Assembly: GCA_026874595.1 (NCBI GenBank)
Contig: CM049306.1
Span: 15,273,019-15,337,018, forward strand
Direction: 5' to 3'
Length of the DNA: 64,000 bases
Source of the DNA: Sipunculus nudus
Lineage: Eukaryota; Annelida; Sipuncula; Golfingiida; Sipunculidae
The notes under the pieces were generated by a model, which did no database searches, was not told the origin of the DNA, and saw nothing but the letters and a program-made list of their open reading frames with translations. The number at the start of each line of letters is the position of its first letter. Position 1 is the first letter of the stretch. This document shows, in pieces, positions 24,658 through 34,692 of the stretch. A program made the translations under genes and the position numbers.

Positions 24658-26200
24658 GTCGGTGTTATTATCGAGTAAAGTGTGATAACGGAAATACTTC
24701 CTATCTCATTACACTAGTACATATTTGTATGCTCTCTCAGTGGAGTAAATCACCAATTTATGAATTGGAAAGTAATAACTATAATAATGAAATTGCTAGG
24801 GAATAAAAAAAGTAATCTGGAAAAGAAATGAAAATTAAGAGATATTACGTCTGAACGGGCTTGCGCCCTCTATGGATGTACCCCTGCATAATTAATATAG
24901 TATAATTAACCCTTGTACGGCATTAAAAATACAGTTATAAATTACGATGTCATTCAAAATAAAATATAGTAATATATTTTCCATACGTTGAACAAATATG
25001 AAAATTCAATATATCCCAGAAGGTCATTGCTGGAACAAACATACATGTATCATATGCAAAAACGAAATGTCTTTCAATATGTTAGAATTCAACAATATTT
25101 TAAAAAAATGTTACATTTATATCTTAGAAAAGGGATACAAAAGTCCAGATAATATATAACATACTAATACATGTATTATTATATAATCTGATCGATTTAC
25201 GAATTTAAGCAAATATTTTTTTAAAACTAAAATTAATTCTTTTTCAAGTTTTTGACTCTTTCTTTCAAACTTTATCAATCTCAATTTATATTATATTAAT
25301 TTTACTCCTGATGTTTCAACATCACATTTAAACTTCAAATATATGGATATTTATTAATATATTAAAGTATTTTTATAAATGATTGCATGATAAGGGCATA
25401 TAACCAGAATGTGCACCCTTCAACTTCATATTACTGTACGATTACAAGGATCTCGATAAGAAAATACAATTTTGTTTATATAATATATATATAAATGCAA
25501 CCGGACCATGAAATGTAAAATATAATTTGGCATAAAAAGTATTACATAATAGATAAGAGTCTAAGAGATTCATAATACTAATGAATTTTTTTTTTGTCAA
25601 TGGAAGAGGAAAATGTTTTTCAATTTATACATTAAAAATAAAATATTTTGTTTGAAACAACTTGTAAAAACATTAACTGGACGGTTTTTTGGTTCTGTCA
25701 AATTTTCTGTTTAAGTCTCTATGATATTATCAGGGTGATTTTTATAGGGCACATGTATAAAATATTATCAAAACCTTTATTTTTTTCATGTTTCCATCAA
25801 CATAAAATGCGGTAACAGCGTAAAATTTTTATGAGTTAAAATAATCTTGTTTTACAAAATGAAATAAAATATCAATATAATATATTATTAAAAAAACAGC
25901 ATCATGAATGTTACAAAACAGATTGAATTTATGAAAAATACATGATACTGAAGAAATTGAAAATGCTTGACACGTTTGCTGACGATATGATGACCAGTGC
26001 ATTTGCCATTACTGGCTTTCGAGTTTTACACATTTGGACCATAACCGGGCATTTCCGAGCAAAAAAAAGTCATTAACTTTGGGTGGATAACTTTGATTAT
26101 TTTACATGATGATAAAAAAGACCTTATTCTATCAATAAAAATAAAAAGGTACTTTCCATTGATGTAGTAGCATTTTAATTATGCTTCGATCATTGCTTTA
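24658..26200. other. AT-rich non-coding stretch
   Basis: No gene, repeat array or convincing exon seen; stop codons are dense in all frames. Confidence 0.55.
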
Positions 26201-26265
26201 AAAAAAGTCCTTGCTTCCGACTTCGGACTTCCGAGTTTTACACATAGCCGTTTGGAAATCCCCTA

Positions 26266-26273
26266 CCGGAAGT
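26266..26273 (+). promoter_or_regulatory. ETS-type site (CCGGAAGT)
   Basis: Exact CCGGAAGT, the ETS/GABP core often found near transcription starts. It lies ~160 bases upstream of a plus-strand ATG (26432) that opens 50 codons. A single 8-mer is weak evidence. Confidence 0.3.
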
Positions 26274-26431
26274 TATGATTCTCCCGCTGACAGACGTGGA
26301 GACGAGTTTTTCGAGTAAAACCAGCCTCGGAATTAAAAACTGCTGCAAGTTTACACATAAGTCAACCGTGGATGTAATAATTATTATTTTCCCCAACAGA
26401 ATAACGTCACTTTTTGTCTTAACTCAGGAAA

Positions 26432-26894
26432 ATGACAGTTCGAGAAGTGGATGAAAATGAAAAAGTAGTGTCAGAAATGGCGTGCACATCTGCACATACT
26501 AGAATTGATGCGAACCCAATAGCTTGTACTGTCACCCCATCGTCTTCAGTTCATCTATATAATCGACGTTTGGGGTGACAAGCTGTCGCTAAGTGAAGAT
26601 AAGAGGCAGGTAAAAATAATTGGCAAAACCAAAATACTTGCAGCCAATATTTAACGTTTCCTGTTCACACAAGTGTCATGTCAAAGAGAGGTGCACGAGT
26701 TACTCTTTAGTTGTGCCTATATTTGTACCAAGACGTTTACAACTTGGAAGGATAATGAACCAATGAATCAGAATAGTTTATAACTCCCAATTTTTGTTAT
26801 TCAATTTCAAGTTTCTTATGTCATTTATTATAGTAATATTAATTTTCAGTTTAACTTTACTAGAAGAAATGATGGCCATGACAAATGGAATTAG
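26432..26894 (+). CDS. Tentative small spliced plus-strand transcript
   Basis: Two alternative readings exist. An unspliced frame starts at ATG 26432 (MTVREVDENEKVV...) and stops at TGA near 26577. A second reading uses the acceptor CATCGTCTTCAG to open an exon at 26550-26609 (FIYIIDVWGDKLSLSEDKRQ) with donor GGCAG|GTAAAA. Acceptor TTAATTTTCAG then leads to a short terminal exon 26850-26894 ending TAG. The splice signals are good, but no family is recognised and the two readings use different frames. It lies inside the presumed first intron of gene Y on the other strand. Confidence 0.22.
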
Positions 26895-27219
26895 CATTTC
26901 ACATACTACTAGTGAAGTTTAAATGTGCATGTGGGATCCAGTCCCTGGTGATTCCATAACGTAGTCGTTCGTGAAGAAAAACTGCTGCTTACTCGCCAAC
27001 ACGGTCATTGATAACACTATCAACGCCCGCTTGGCTCTATTTATCTACTGTTTGTGACACGTCGCCTGAAAACGGTCTCCCATTCAATTTAAACGGTACA
27101 TGGGAGGATATAATGTCAGGCGTACACAAATGGCCATTCTTTCTTTAAAGATCTGGAACTGTAACGATCACTACCGTTTTGCAAGTTAAATAACCAGTAG
27201 ATTTTAGTCACATCACAAG

Positions 27220-27330
27220 GGGCATTACCTGTCGGCTCCATGGCCGCCTCCAACATGGCGCACAAATGTAGAAAGCGCACGAACCAATCATGAATCAGCA
27301 AGTTCGTGTTCAAACCAATCACAACAAAGT
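27220..27330 (-). promoter_or_regulatory. Promoter-like block for gene Y: two CCAAT boxes and a YY1-type site at the start codon
   Basis: On the plus strand AACCAATCA occurs twice (about 27280-27288 and 27313-27321), i.e. inverted CCAAT boxes relative to the minus-strand gene. CAACATGGCG (27251-27260), a YY1-like site, overlaps the ATG. The block is GC-richer than its flanks. This arrangement is typical of housekeeping-type metazoan promoters; function is inferred. Confidence 0.5.
27229..27256 (-). CDS. Candidate first coding exon of minus-strand host gene Y
   Basis: ATG at 27256 opens nine codons (MLEAAMEPT) plus one G, ending at a consensus donor (ACAG|GTAATG). The single trailing G combines with the leading AG of the exon at 16331-16397 to give Glu, and the frame then remains open through the exon at 15647-15714. 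The Ala/Glu-rich start next to a CCAAT/YY1 block resembles many first exons. The implied first intron is about 10.8 kb and full of repeats. Additional exons may exist between. The overlapping 123-codon unspliced frame (27116-27487) runs through an 88-bp MITE and is not taken as the gene. Product unknown. Confidence 0.5.
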
Positions 27331-27337
27331 TAGACAT

Positions 27338-27425
27338 AGACTGGTATCCTGCTCTATTATGGCCCTCAGCCAAGCATATGATTGGCCTAAAGCAGCGAAG
27401 CCATAATAGAGCGGGGTACCAGTCT
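27338..27425. mobile_element. 88-bp foldback MITE with 10-bp target-site duplication
   Basis: The ends AGACTGGTATCCTGCTCTAT and the complement of ATAGAGCGGGGTACCAGTCT pair, and matching continues to a ~26-bp inverted repeat around a ~35-base loop. AAGTTAGACA stands at both sides (27327-27336 and 27426-27435), with one extra T on the left. A 9-10 bp duplication is typical of Mutator-like elements. Non-coding. Confidence 0.75.
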
Positions 27426-27436
27426 AAGTTAGACAC

Positions 27437-27909
27437 TGATGGACTCTGAGAGTGTGATGGACTCCGTAGAACTGTAGATTGGTTCATCTCGTTCTACATA
27501 GATTAATTATAAAGCGGGAACCAGTCTAGAAAGGACAGTACAGACATATTGCACCAATTCGGAGGAATTTGACTCGGAGTAGGCCTATCCTTCATGAGCA
27601 ACTGAAAATTAAGGACCACTTAATGCACGGCTAGCTTTTTCCGCATTGTTAGATGCTCTGCATATATCTAATACGAGAAAGCACTCACAGAGCGCATACC
27701 TCCGCCAATACCTGTATATATCCAGTATCCACATTAATTCAATGAAGTTATATTGAAAACAGATGAAAGCTAGCTAGGCTTGGGCCTACCGGTACCCGTA
27801 GGCCTACTACAATCATAATTGGAAGCAAATTTTGCGTTTGGAGATTTCGTTTTGTGCAACTAAAATAAAGATGTAGGCCTATAGTGTCTGTCGTTTTGTA
27901 CTAGTATCT
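27437..27909. other. Non-coding stretch
   Basis: No gene recognised. GCGGGAACCAGTCT at about 27514 echoes the terminus of the neighbouring MITE and may be a remnant end. Confidence 0.45.
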
Positions 27910-28852
27910 GAAGTAAGAACATTGTTGTTCCAGTCTGGTTTTGGATATGTTTGGATGGCACAGTACATTGGAGATGTGAATTATTTTATGAAAGAAGTTG
28001 AAATGAGAATAAAAGATATGGCCATTCAAAATTGGCATGGTGATATTGAATTGTGCAGTTAACTCTACTATTATGGTACTTTTAAATCTATGCTCACTCT
28101 AGAAAAATATGTTGATTGTATCCCAAATAAACAACACCGTACAGCACTTGCTAAACTTCGATGTTCAAATCATGAATTAGCTATAGAAATGGGCCGCCAT
28201 AAAAACATTTCTCGTGAAGAAAGGATCTGTAAATATTGTTTATGCTATATGGATTCAATATTGTTGAGGATGACGCTCACTTTATGCAAGAGTGTAAATT
28301 ATATCACGATTTGAGGTTAAAATATATTAGACAAGACTTGCATTATCCAAGTGAACAAAATTTTATAAAATTATTTAATTTAGATAATCCATTTGAAATA
28401 TCAAAAGTTGCTGCATATGTGTTTAATTCGTTTTTGAGGAGACGGAAAATGATAGATGGTTGAATTATGTATTTTAAACAGTACTCACTGTTGACAGCAC
28501 AATAGATTCATTGTGTACTTAGGTGTGCAATAATGTTACATGTGTTTATGGCACGATTGATTAGTCATTTTAAGACTGTTACTTAACATTATATTGTTGT
28601 AATTTTTGAACTGACTGTTTATTGAAATGTAATTATGTTTATCCTCACAGATGATGGCAAAACAGATTTATATGTATGTAGGTATGCAGTTCTGTTACTT
28701 GTGTTAATGGGTGTGTTTACTAGAAAATATAAGACTGCTACCTTCCATTGGATTGATGTACTTTTTAAATTGAATATTTATTGAAATGTTTGGAACTTTG
28801 GGCCTGAGGCCTTTTTCCTGAATAAAGTTCTGTTCTGTTCTGTTCTGTTCTG
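27910..28852 (+). pseudogene. 3' end of a non-LTR retrotransposon (LINE), broken
   Basis: The plus-strand frame from about 27930 (FGYVWMAQYIGDV...) reads as the region after the reverse transcriptase of a LINE and leads into a terminal zinc-knuckle-like motif: RICKYC, then after a frameshift VEDDAHFMQEC. An in-frame TAA at 28060-28062 and a frameshift at about 28240-28265 break it; the last segment ends at 28463. The 3' UTR is followed by AATAAA (28821-28826) and a (TTCTG)n tail (28828-28852), a typical LINE 3' end. The reverse transcriptase itself is absent, so the copy is 5'-truncated. Clade not assigned. Confidence 0.8.
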
Positions 28853-28881
28853 ACCGACTGATCATGATCATGTTCGCCATT

Positions 28882-29130
28882 TAGCCGGTACAAGCAAAAC
28901 AGCCCAGGTGGTATTTTTGCCGGTACAGGTAAAAAAGCCTAATACATACAAATGTCTATTTTGCCGACACAATAAAGACACCCACTATAACTTTGATTGT
29001 GTCATAAATATAAAAACTTACATGGGGCCACTCTTTAATTAGAAGAGTTGTATAAGCAATTGTGAGTTTGTGTTTTATTATGGTCAAATCATAAAAGGGT
29101 GTACTGACTTAATTAGGTTGGTTGTTCGTG
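28882..29130 (+). repeat. Left terminal inverted repeat of the Mutator-like element
   Basis: Pairs with 32783-33130 as described for the element. GCCGGTACA occurs at 28883 and 28919, i.e. a short terminal direct duplication. Confidence 0.75.
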
Positions 29131-29180
29131 TCAGGGAAGATAACACAATGAGCTATGTTGTATACTATGTATGAAAACAA

Positions 29181-29690
29181 GAGGTAATAAGTGTATAATC
29201 ATTTTATTGCATTTGAGAATACACAAACATATATACATATAGACTAAACATAACCATAGCTTTGTAGGCTCTATAGCTTGTAATACAAACCATAAACTAT
29301 ATTGTAGAACATGCATAAAAACACCAGAGGTAATAAATGTGTAATCATTTTATTGCATTTGAGAATACACAAACATATATACAAATAGACTATACAAAAC
29401 CATAGCTTTGTAGGCTCTATAGCTTGTAATGCAAACCATAAACTATAGTGTAGAATATGCATAAAAACATCAGAGGTAATAAATGTTTAATCATTTTATT
29501 GCATTTGAGAAAACACAAACATATATACAAACAGACTATACAAAACCATAGCTTGAAGAGGCTATATAGCTTGTAATGCACACCATAAACTATATTGTAG
29601 ACTATGCATAAAAACACCAGAGGTAATAAGTGTGTAATCTATTTATTGCATTTGAGAATATATAAACATATATACATTATAGACTATATA
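29181..29690 (-). repeat. 146-bp tandem repeat covering the transposase 3' UTR
   Basis: GAGGTAATAA starts at 29181, 29327, 29473 and 29620, giving periods of 146, 146 and 147. About 3.5 copies lie directly downstream of the transposase stop (29720). On the minus strand each unit contains GCAATAAA, so the array provides several consecutive polyadenylation signals. The 61-66 codon minus-strand frames are products of the repeat. Confidence 0.9.
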
Positions 29691-29719
29691 TTACCAAACT
29701 AAAATGCAGGTTCTTTACA

Positions 29720-32496
29720 TTATCTGCAGTTGTTGCAATACAAAAATCTTGTTTTTGGTGCAGTTTTCTTACCAATGCAGTTAAGATGTTGCCACTCAAG
29801 GCAGGAGTCACACGCAATGGAACCTGTTGCTGTTGTTGATGTATCAGCATCCCTTCACATACCTGGCAAATATACAGCGGAGACATCTTCTTCCTCTCCT
29901 GGTAGACATGTTGCACAGCATTCCAGCCATCATCATCAAAGTATTTCTGAATCAGATTTAAACTGACGTTTTCATCCAGGCATGCAGAAGGAATCAAACA
30001 GGGGTTTTGTTCAACACATTTTTCAGTTAATACTGATCCCTTCTTGGCAAGTGTAATGGAATCTTGCTCTGTAAACCAGGCCAACATCTGGTGAGCACAT
30101 TCTTCTGTTGACTTCTTTATGAAGGGGACCGGCTTGTTAAGACGGGAGCTTTATGCCTTAGGTAACCTTATGGCATTGGTTTGACTGTCCACGTTTCCTA
30201 CTTCGGGCTGGCAGAATAATGTCATCCAACGAAGTCTGTGGTGATGAATCGCTTGTTTGTGACAGTGTTGTAACCGATGAAGCAGGATCTTCAGGTACAA
30301 GCTGGTTCATGAGGTGTGGTGGGTTTCTGTGTTCTGTGGTGGACGGTATGCTTGGGCTGGTATCTGATATACCGTTGTCAGATGGACTACTTGTAGGGGA
30401 GATGCTTGCCTTTGTAGAGATTGGTGGTTGGCTAGGTTCAAAGTTGGGTGCCTCAAAGCTTTCTTTTGTAAGTGCAGTGGCCGATGGGATACTTGAACTG
30501 ACATCTGGTATTTCTGACTGGTCGTTCAGGTCTCTGATGGTTGGTGGGGTGCTTGGCCCTGAGATGGTTTGAGTATCTCTAGTGATTACTTCAATCACTA
30601 TGGCATCTTTTCCTGCTTGCCAGAAAGATTCTAATTTCTGCAATAATTCCAGTTTCTGGTTGAAGTCACGCATTCCTTCACTTGCAGCTAGTTGCGCTTG
30701 ATTTTGTGCGACCATTGATGCTTTGAAAGCACTCGTGTGTAGGGGTCAGTTGAACTGATATTGCAGAAACCTGGCGTGAGGCAGGATAAGATGTACTTTG
30801 GTACAGTCTGTGTCCTGGCCTGTAATACTCCGTATATATCTCACATAACAAAGGCCAGGGCAATACAGATCCATATCCTTAGCTGACCTTACAGCAAAGA
30901 TATGACGACATGGCAGGTCATGACACTTGATGAAAGAACATGTGCATGAATCTGGAGAAATGCATAACATACCTTGTGGTGTGGCAGCTTTGAAGACAAC
31001 ACTGGGATCTTCAATCAGGTGAACTTTGGAGGCCAGCTTTATCTGCTCTGTGATGATTGTGAATGCGTGTGGTGTAACAAGTTTGTGGAACTGGTGCTGG
31101 ACACTTCCCTCAATGAATGGTACACTTGGTACTTTCTGAAACATCACCAAAGCTTGATGATCTCTTTCTGTCCTCAGAGTTGTCAGCAGTTGAAAGAATG
31201 ATGCTAAGAAATATTTGAGACACATCTCAGGGGTTGTGACTGATTTTATTTCTAGAAGAAGTTCTCTATTTTGTTGTTTGTGCGAACGCACTGGTTCATT
31301 TCTTGTTCCTTTAAGCATTCAACCCATTCCTTCCTTATAGGCTCCAAATTTGTCTGTAAGTACCTGAGAACACTGGCAATGCCGGTGTTATGAAGCTGCT
31401 GTACACTCTGGTTGTAGGACTCCTCACTTTCTGCGTAAGTCATCTTCTGTATGATTTCTAACACTGTTGCTTTCTGTCAACCACTGATCCCCGTCTTCTC
31501 AGTTGTTATTTCTCGCCGAAAAGTACGTAGCACATGAAACAGACAGATCTGCATTTTTGCTTGTGATATCTCCCCTTTGAAGACTATGCGTTCAGTCATA
31601 TCCTTTTTGGTAAAAATGACTTTAACATCAGTCAATCTGGGGTTGCTACGTTTGAACAACTGAACCATGTTCTTCAGCAATGGAGCCTGTTCATTAATGA
31701 CTAATAAAGCGCAAGCAACTTGACTCTCTCCATTACCATCTATCACCAGTATCACAAAAAAAGAGAACCCAAGGATACTGGTTTTGTGTATGGAATCAAT
31801 CAGAATTTCTTCTGGATATTTATTAAGGCTTTCTTCATATTCTCATCTTGCAGAAAAAGCCCTTGCAGTATGTCCTCTTCATTGATGATAAATTCAGTTT
31901 CAGGTCCAGGTATGCCTGACAGGTATGAGTTGATCTGCTGCAGTTCTGGAGTGGTTGACGTCTTAGTTTGCTTAAGAAGTTCCGATATTATGGATATCTT
32001 TAAGCAAGATTTTTTTCCAGTTTTCTCTCGAAAATGTTGCTGTACTATCTTTCTATTTGCTCTGACTTTTAGCATCTCTGTTAACTCGGACCTTTCAGTG
32101 TCATTTGACCTTCTCTGAGCTGGCATGAGTTTGTAAAGACATTCACTGACATCATGATTATGTTCATGTTTGAATTCTGTCACTTGAAGATACTGTCCAT
32201 TCCTTGTAGCTTTCAACTTTGAACTGAATTGGCAGTTCAGTTTCTGTGTATGCTGATTTGGTCTTTCCCCATGGGACTTACTTCGATAAGCCTTCCCTCC
32301 CACCATGTTTGCAGTTGTAGATGACTTCTGTGCCTTTAATTCCCTGATTGAATACACGTTTTGGAGCTCTCTTTTGTGCAGTTGCAATTGTTCTGGAATC
32401 CCGGCGCCAAAGGTCCATGTATTTGGTCTCTTGAAAAGATACAAGTTGTTTATCAAATTCCTCCCGTGAAGGAAACAAGTCTCCTTGGCTTATCAT
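29720..32496 (-). pseudogene. Decayed ZSWIM3-like / Mutator-like transposase with SWIM and PHD-like fingers
   Basis: Domains in order on the minus strand: (1) N-terminal DNA-binding part (about 32496-32100) with RRDSRTI, CKHGG, LNCQF and HEHNHDVSE; (2) an RNase H-like transposase core (about 31800-31480) with LIDSIHKT, IDGNGES and FHVLRTFRRE, where the Asp at 31795-31797 and the KKD Asp are candidate catalytic residues; (3) a SWIM finger (CTCSFIKCHDLPCRHIF) near 30920; (4) a Ser/Thr/Pro-rich linker (30158-30715); (5) a C-terminal Cys/His cluster CQVC...CDSC-x4-H-x2-C...CNNC of PHD type. Breaks: frameshifts near 32290, 31810, 31255, 30110 and 29850, and in-frame TGA at 31477-31479 and 30746-30748. 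Not functional as it stands. Confidence 0.82.
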
Positions 32497-32782
32497 GTTT
32501 GCTGTAATACACCAGTAACACTTCTGATTGCATATGGAATTGTGCAACCTATATATAAGTGTAGATCAAAGAACAGTAAAGGAGACATATTTTCACTTAC
32601 AATTCTTTATAATTCCATTGAAAGCTTTGAAGTTGTGCCACAAATAAACTGGCATGATTTTCACAACTCATCAAGTTCTGTGCAAACTGTGCAGTTGTGA
32701 CACAAACAAACACAGCATTTCTCCTGCATCCTGTTACCACAGGGACCTCTTTGAAGGTGTGAACACTATGACACAAACAAAC

Positions 32783-33130
32783 TCAAACAACCCACATAAT
32801 TAAGTCAATACTCCCTTTTATGTTGTGACCATAATAGCACAAACTCACACTTGCTTAAACTTCTCCTCTAATTAAATGAGTGTCCCCATGTAAGCTTTTA
32901 AATGTATGACACAAAGTTATAATGCCATGGTTGTCTTTATTGTACCGGCAAAATATAAATTTGTATGTATTAGGCTATTTTGCCTGCAATAGCATAAACT
33001 CACACTTGCTAAAACAACTCCTCTAATTAAATGAGTGGCCCCATGTAAGCTTTAAAATGTATAACACAACGTTACAGTGGGTGTCTTTATTGTAGACATT
33101 TGTATGTATTAGGCTATTTTGCCTGTACCT
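32783..33130 (-). repeat. Right terminal inverted repeat, partly duplicated
   Basis: Two direct copies of the TIR outer half: 'aaactcacacttgct' at about 32841 and 32996, and 'tgtatgtattaggctatttt' at about 32962 and 33101. The second copy lacks about 11 bases (the CCGGCAAAATA segment). Confidence 0.75.
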
Positions 33131-33420
33131 ATATTATAAAAAAGTGGCCTATATAGGCTACTGCATGATACCGCTATAGGTCTAGCAAAAACAGGGGGCG
33201 GTAGCGGGCCAAACAATCTAGGCATATATATATAATCGAGTGTAGCAGGTGGCAGAGGGGGTTACTGCCCCCTAATATAAATTAGGATCAGAATGATATC
33301 CCCAAAGTTTTTTTTTTAAATAAATAACAAATATATTAGGCATATCCTGACTATCAGATTATTATATCTAGTGAAAGGTAAAATCTTAGGTTGTTACAGC
33401 ATAACATTCCCACTATTGGC
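33131..33420. other. Non-coding gap
   Basis: Nothing recognised. Confidence 0.4.
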
Positions 33421-33424
33421 CCTA

Positions 33425-34245
33425 TATGTAGGCTCCGCGAATGTGCAGGCGAATATCGAATGTCACTAATTTATGTGGCTTTTGTGATATTTGCACGCGA
33501 ATGTCGCTTGTCTGCGTGATATTGGTCTAAGATCAAGGCCCACCATTGCCCGAATATGAATTCATGAACTATTTGTCTCCAGGTTGGCCAGGTTGTCGAA
33601 CTAGCCGAGCGCCGATAATTTAGCCCGAATGTCGCATTCGAATACAAAATGTCACTGATTTACGTGATTTTTGTGATATTCGCATGTGAATATTGAATAT
33701 CCTTTATTTGAATGATATTCGATATACTTATGCGAAAGTCACTTGTCTGCGTGATATTGGCGTGCAAATATCTGAAGTCATGGTTCATCATTTTCCTAAT
33801 ATATGATATATATGCCTGCACGTTGACCAGGTTGTCCAACAAGCCAAGCGCCGATAGGTTTACTCGAATGTCGGATGCGAATAATAGAATACCACAAATT
33901 TATTCAATTTTTGTGATATTTGCATGCGAAAATAGAATAACTCTGATTTGAGTGATATTCGATATTTGCATACGAATGTCGCTTGACTGCGTGATATTAG
34001 CATGCAAATATATCTAAGGTCGTGGTCCATCACTGCCCTAATGTGAATGAAATATACAAAGTAAATCCATCTTGATCAAGTGTCGAATTGGCCGAGATCG
34101 AGCCGATAGTTTTTTTTTCGAATTTCGCTGGTGAATATCGAATGTCGCTGATTTGTGTGATATTCGATATTCACGTGCATGTGAATGTCGCTTGTGTACG
34201 TGTAATAAGCATGCGAATAACTAAGGTCATAGCACGTCATTTCCC
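33425..34245 (+). repeat. ~245-bp satellite-like tandem repeat, about 3.3 copies
   Basis: GTTGTCGAACTAGCCGAGCG at 33592 recurs in variant form at 33831 and about 34080. Each is followed by CGATA, 'cgaatgtcg', 'gtgatattcgatat' and 'cgcttgtctgcgtgatatt'. Periods are about 239-249. Internal palindromes (ATATTCGATAT) are frequent. Open frames on both strands are by-products. Confidence 0.85.
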
Positions 34246-34420
34246 TTATATGCATGTATGTAGGCTGATGTATGTAGTTATGCCAGCATATACAGTTCGC
34301 AACAGAGATGCAGAAGGTGGCTTGGCAGTGTTTTTTAGTCCGTGTAGTATCTATTATGCCAGTCAAAATACGAGTTTTAAACAAAGAAGTTGAAGGCGAT
34401 GGGTCAGATCGTTTGATATA
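34246..34420. other. Non-coding gap
   Basis: Unique-looking short stretch between the satellite and the LTR; nothing recognised. Confidence 0.4.
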
Positions 34421-34692
34421 ATGTAGGTTTTATCTCTGTATAATTATAAAATGGCATGTAAATTATTGTCTGATACCTACCTGCTGACTTGTCTCTCGTT
34501 CTTAACACCGCACGGGACCTGATGACATGCAACCTTGCACGGGGAACTTGTGGATCTTCTTGCGTTCCTCTCTCTCTCTCTCTCTCTCGCCTCGCTCTCA
34601 GATCCGTCTCCAAGGACCACGGTCTCTATGACAACCAGGGGTTACAAGTTGCCCCAGACATCGTACACATAGTATATGCAAATCTCCAACAC
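34421..34692 (-). repeat. 3' LTR of Gypsy element 1 (outer boundary uncertain)
   Basis: On the minus strand a polypurine tract ACAGGGGGGAG (34693-34703) is directly followed by TGTTGGAGATTTGC, the expected start of a 3' LTR. The far end is taken at CCTACA (34421) because it gives TGT...ACA termini; 34467 is an alternative. A (CT)n run lies inside (34568-34588). No second copy was found on the right side, so the length cannot be checked. Confidence 0.55.

Larger units (their letters stand above)
28882..33130 (-). mobile_element. Mutator-like (ZSWIM3-type) DNA transposon with long TIRs
   Basis: The left flank of the transposase (about 28882-29130) is the inverted complement of the right flank (about 32783-33130). 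Shared words include 'aattaagtcagtac', 'cccttttatg.t', 'acaaactcac', 'ctaattaaa.gagtg', 'ccccatgtaag', 'gtctttattgt' and 'tttgtatgtattaggc'. The terminal repeat is therefore over 200 bp. On the right its outer half is present twice (about 32826-32990 and 32991-33130); on the left the terminal GCCGGTACA word is also duplicated. The element encloses one decayed transposase gene and a 146-bp tandem array. No target duplication could be fixed. Confidence 0.8.

Noticed and set aside
27116-27487. 123-codon minus-strand open frame, the longest outside transposons
   Set aside because: It runs through an 88-bp foldback MITE and past a consensus splice donor at 27228. Only its first-exon part (27229-27256) is kept as a candidate.
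29840-29880. Intron within the transposase PHD-like region, suggested by CAG|GTATGT
   Set aside because: The only nearby acceptor would make a ~39-base intron that does not restore the PHD frame; a single-base frameshift explains it better.
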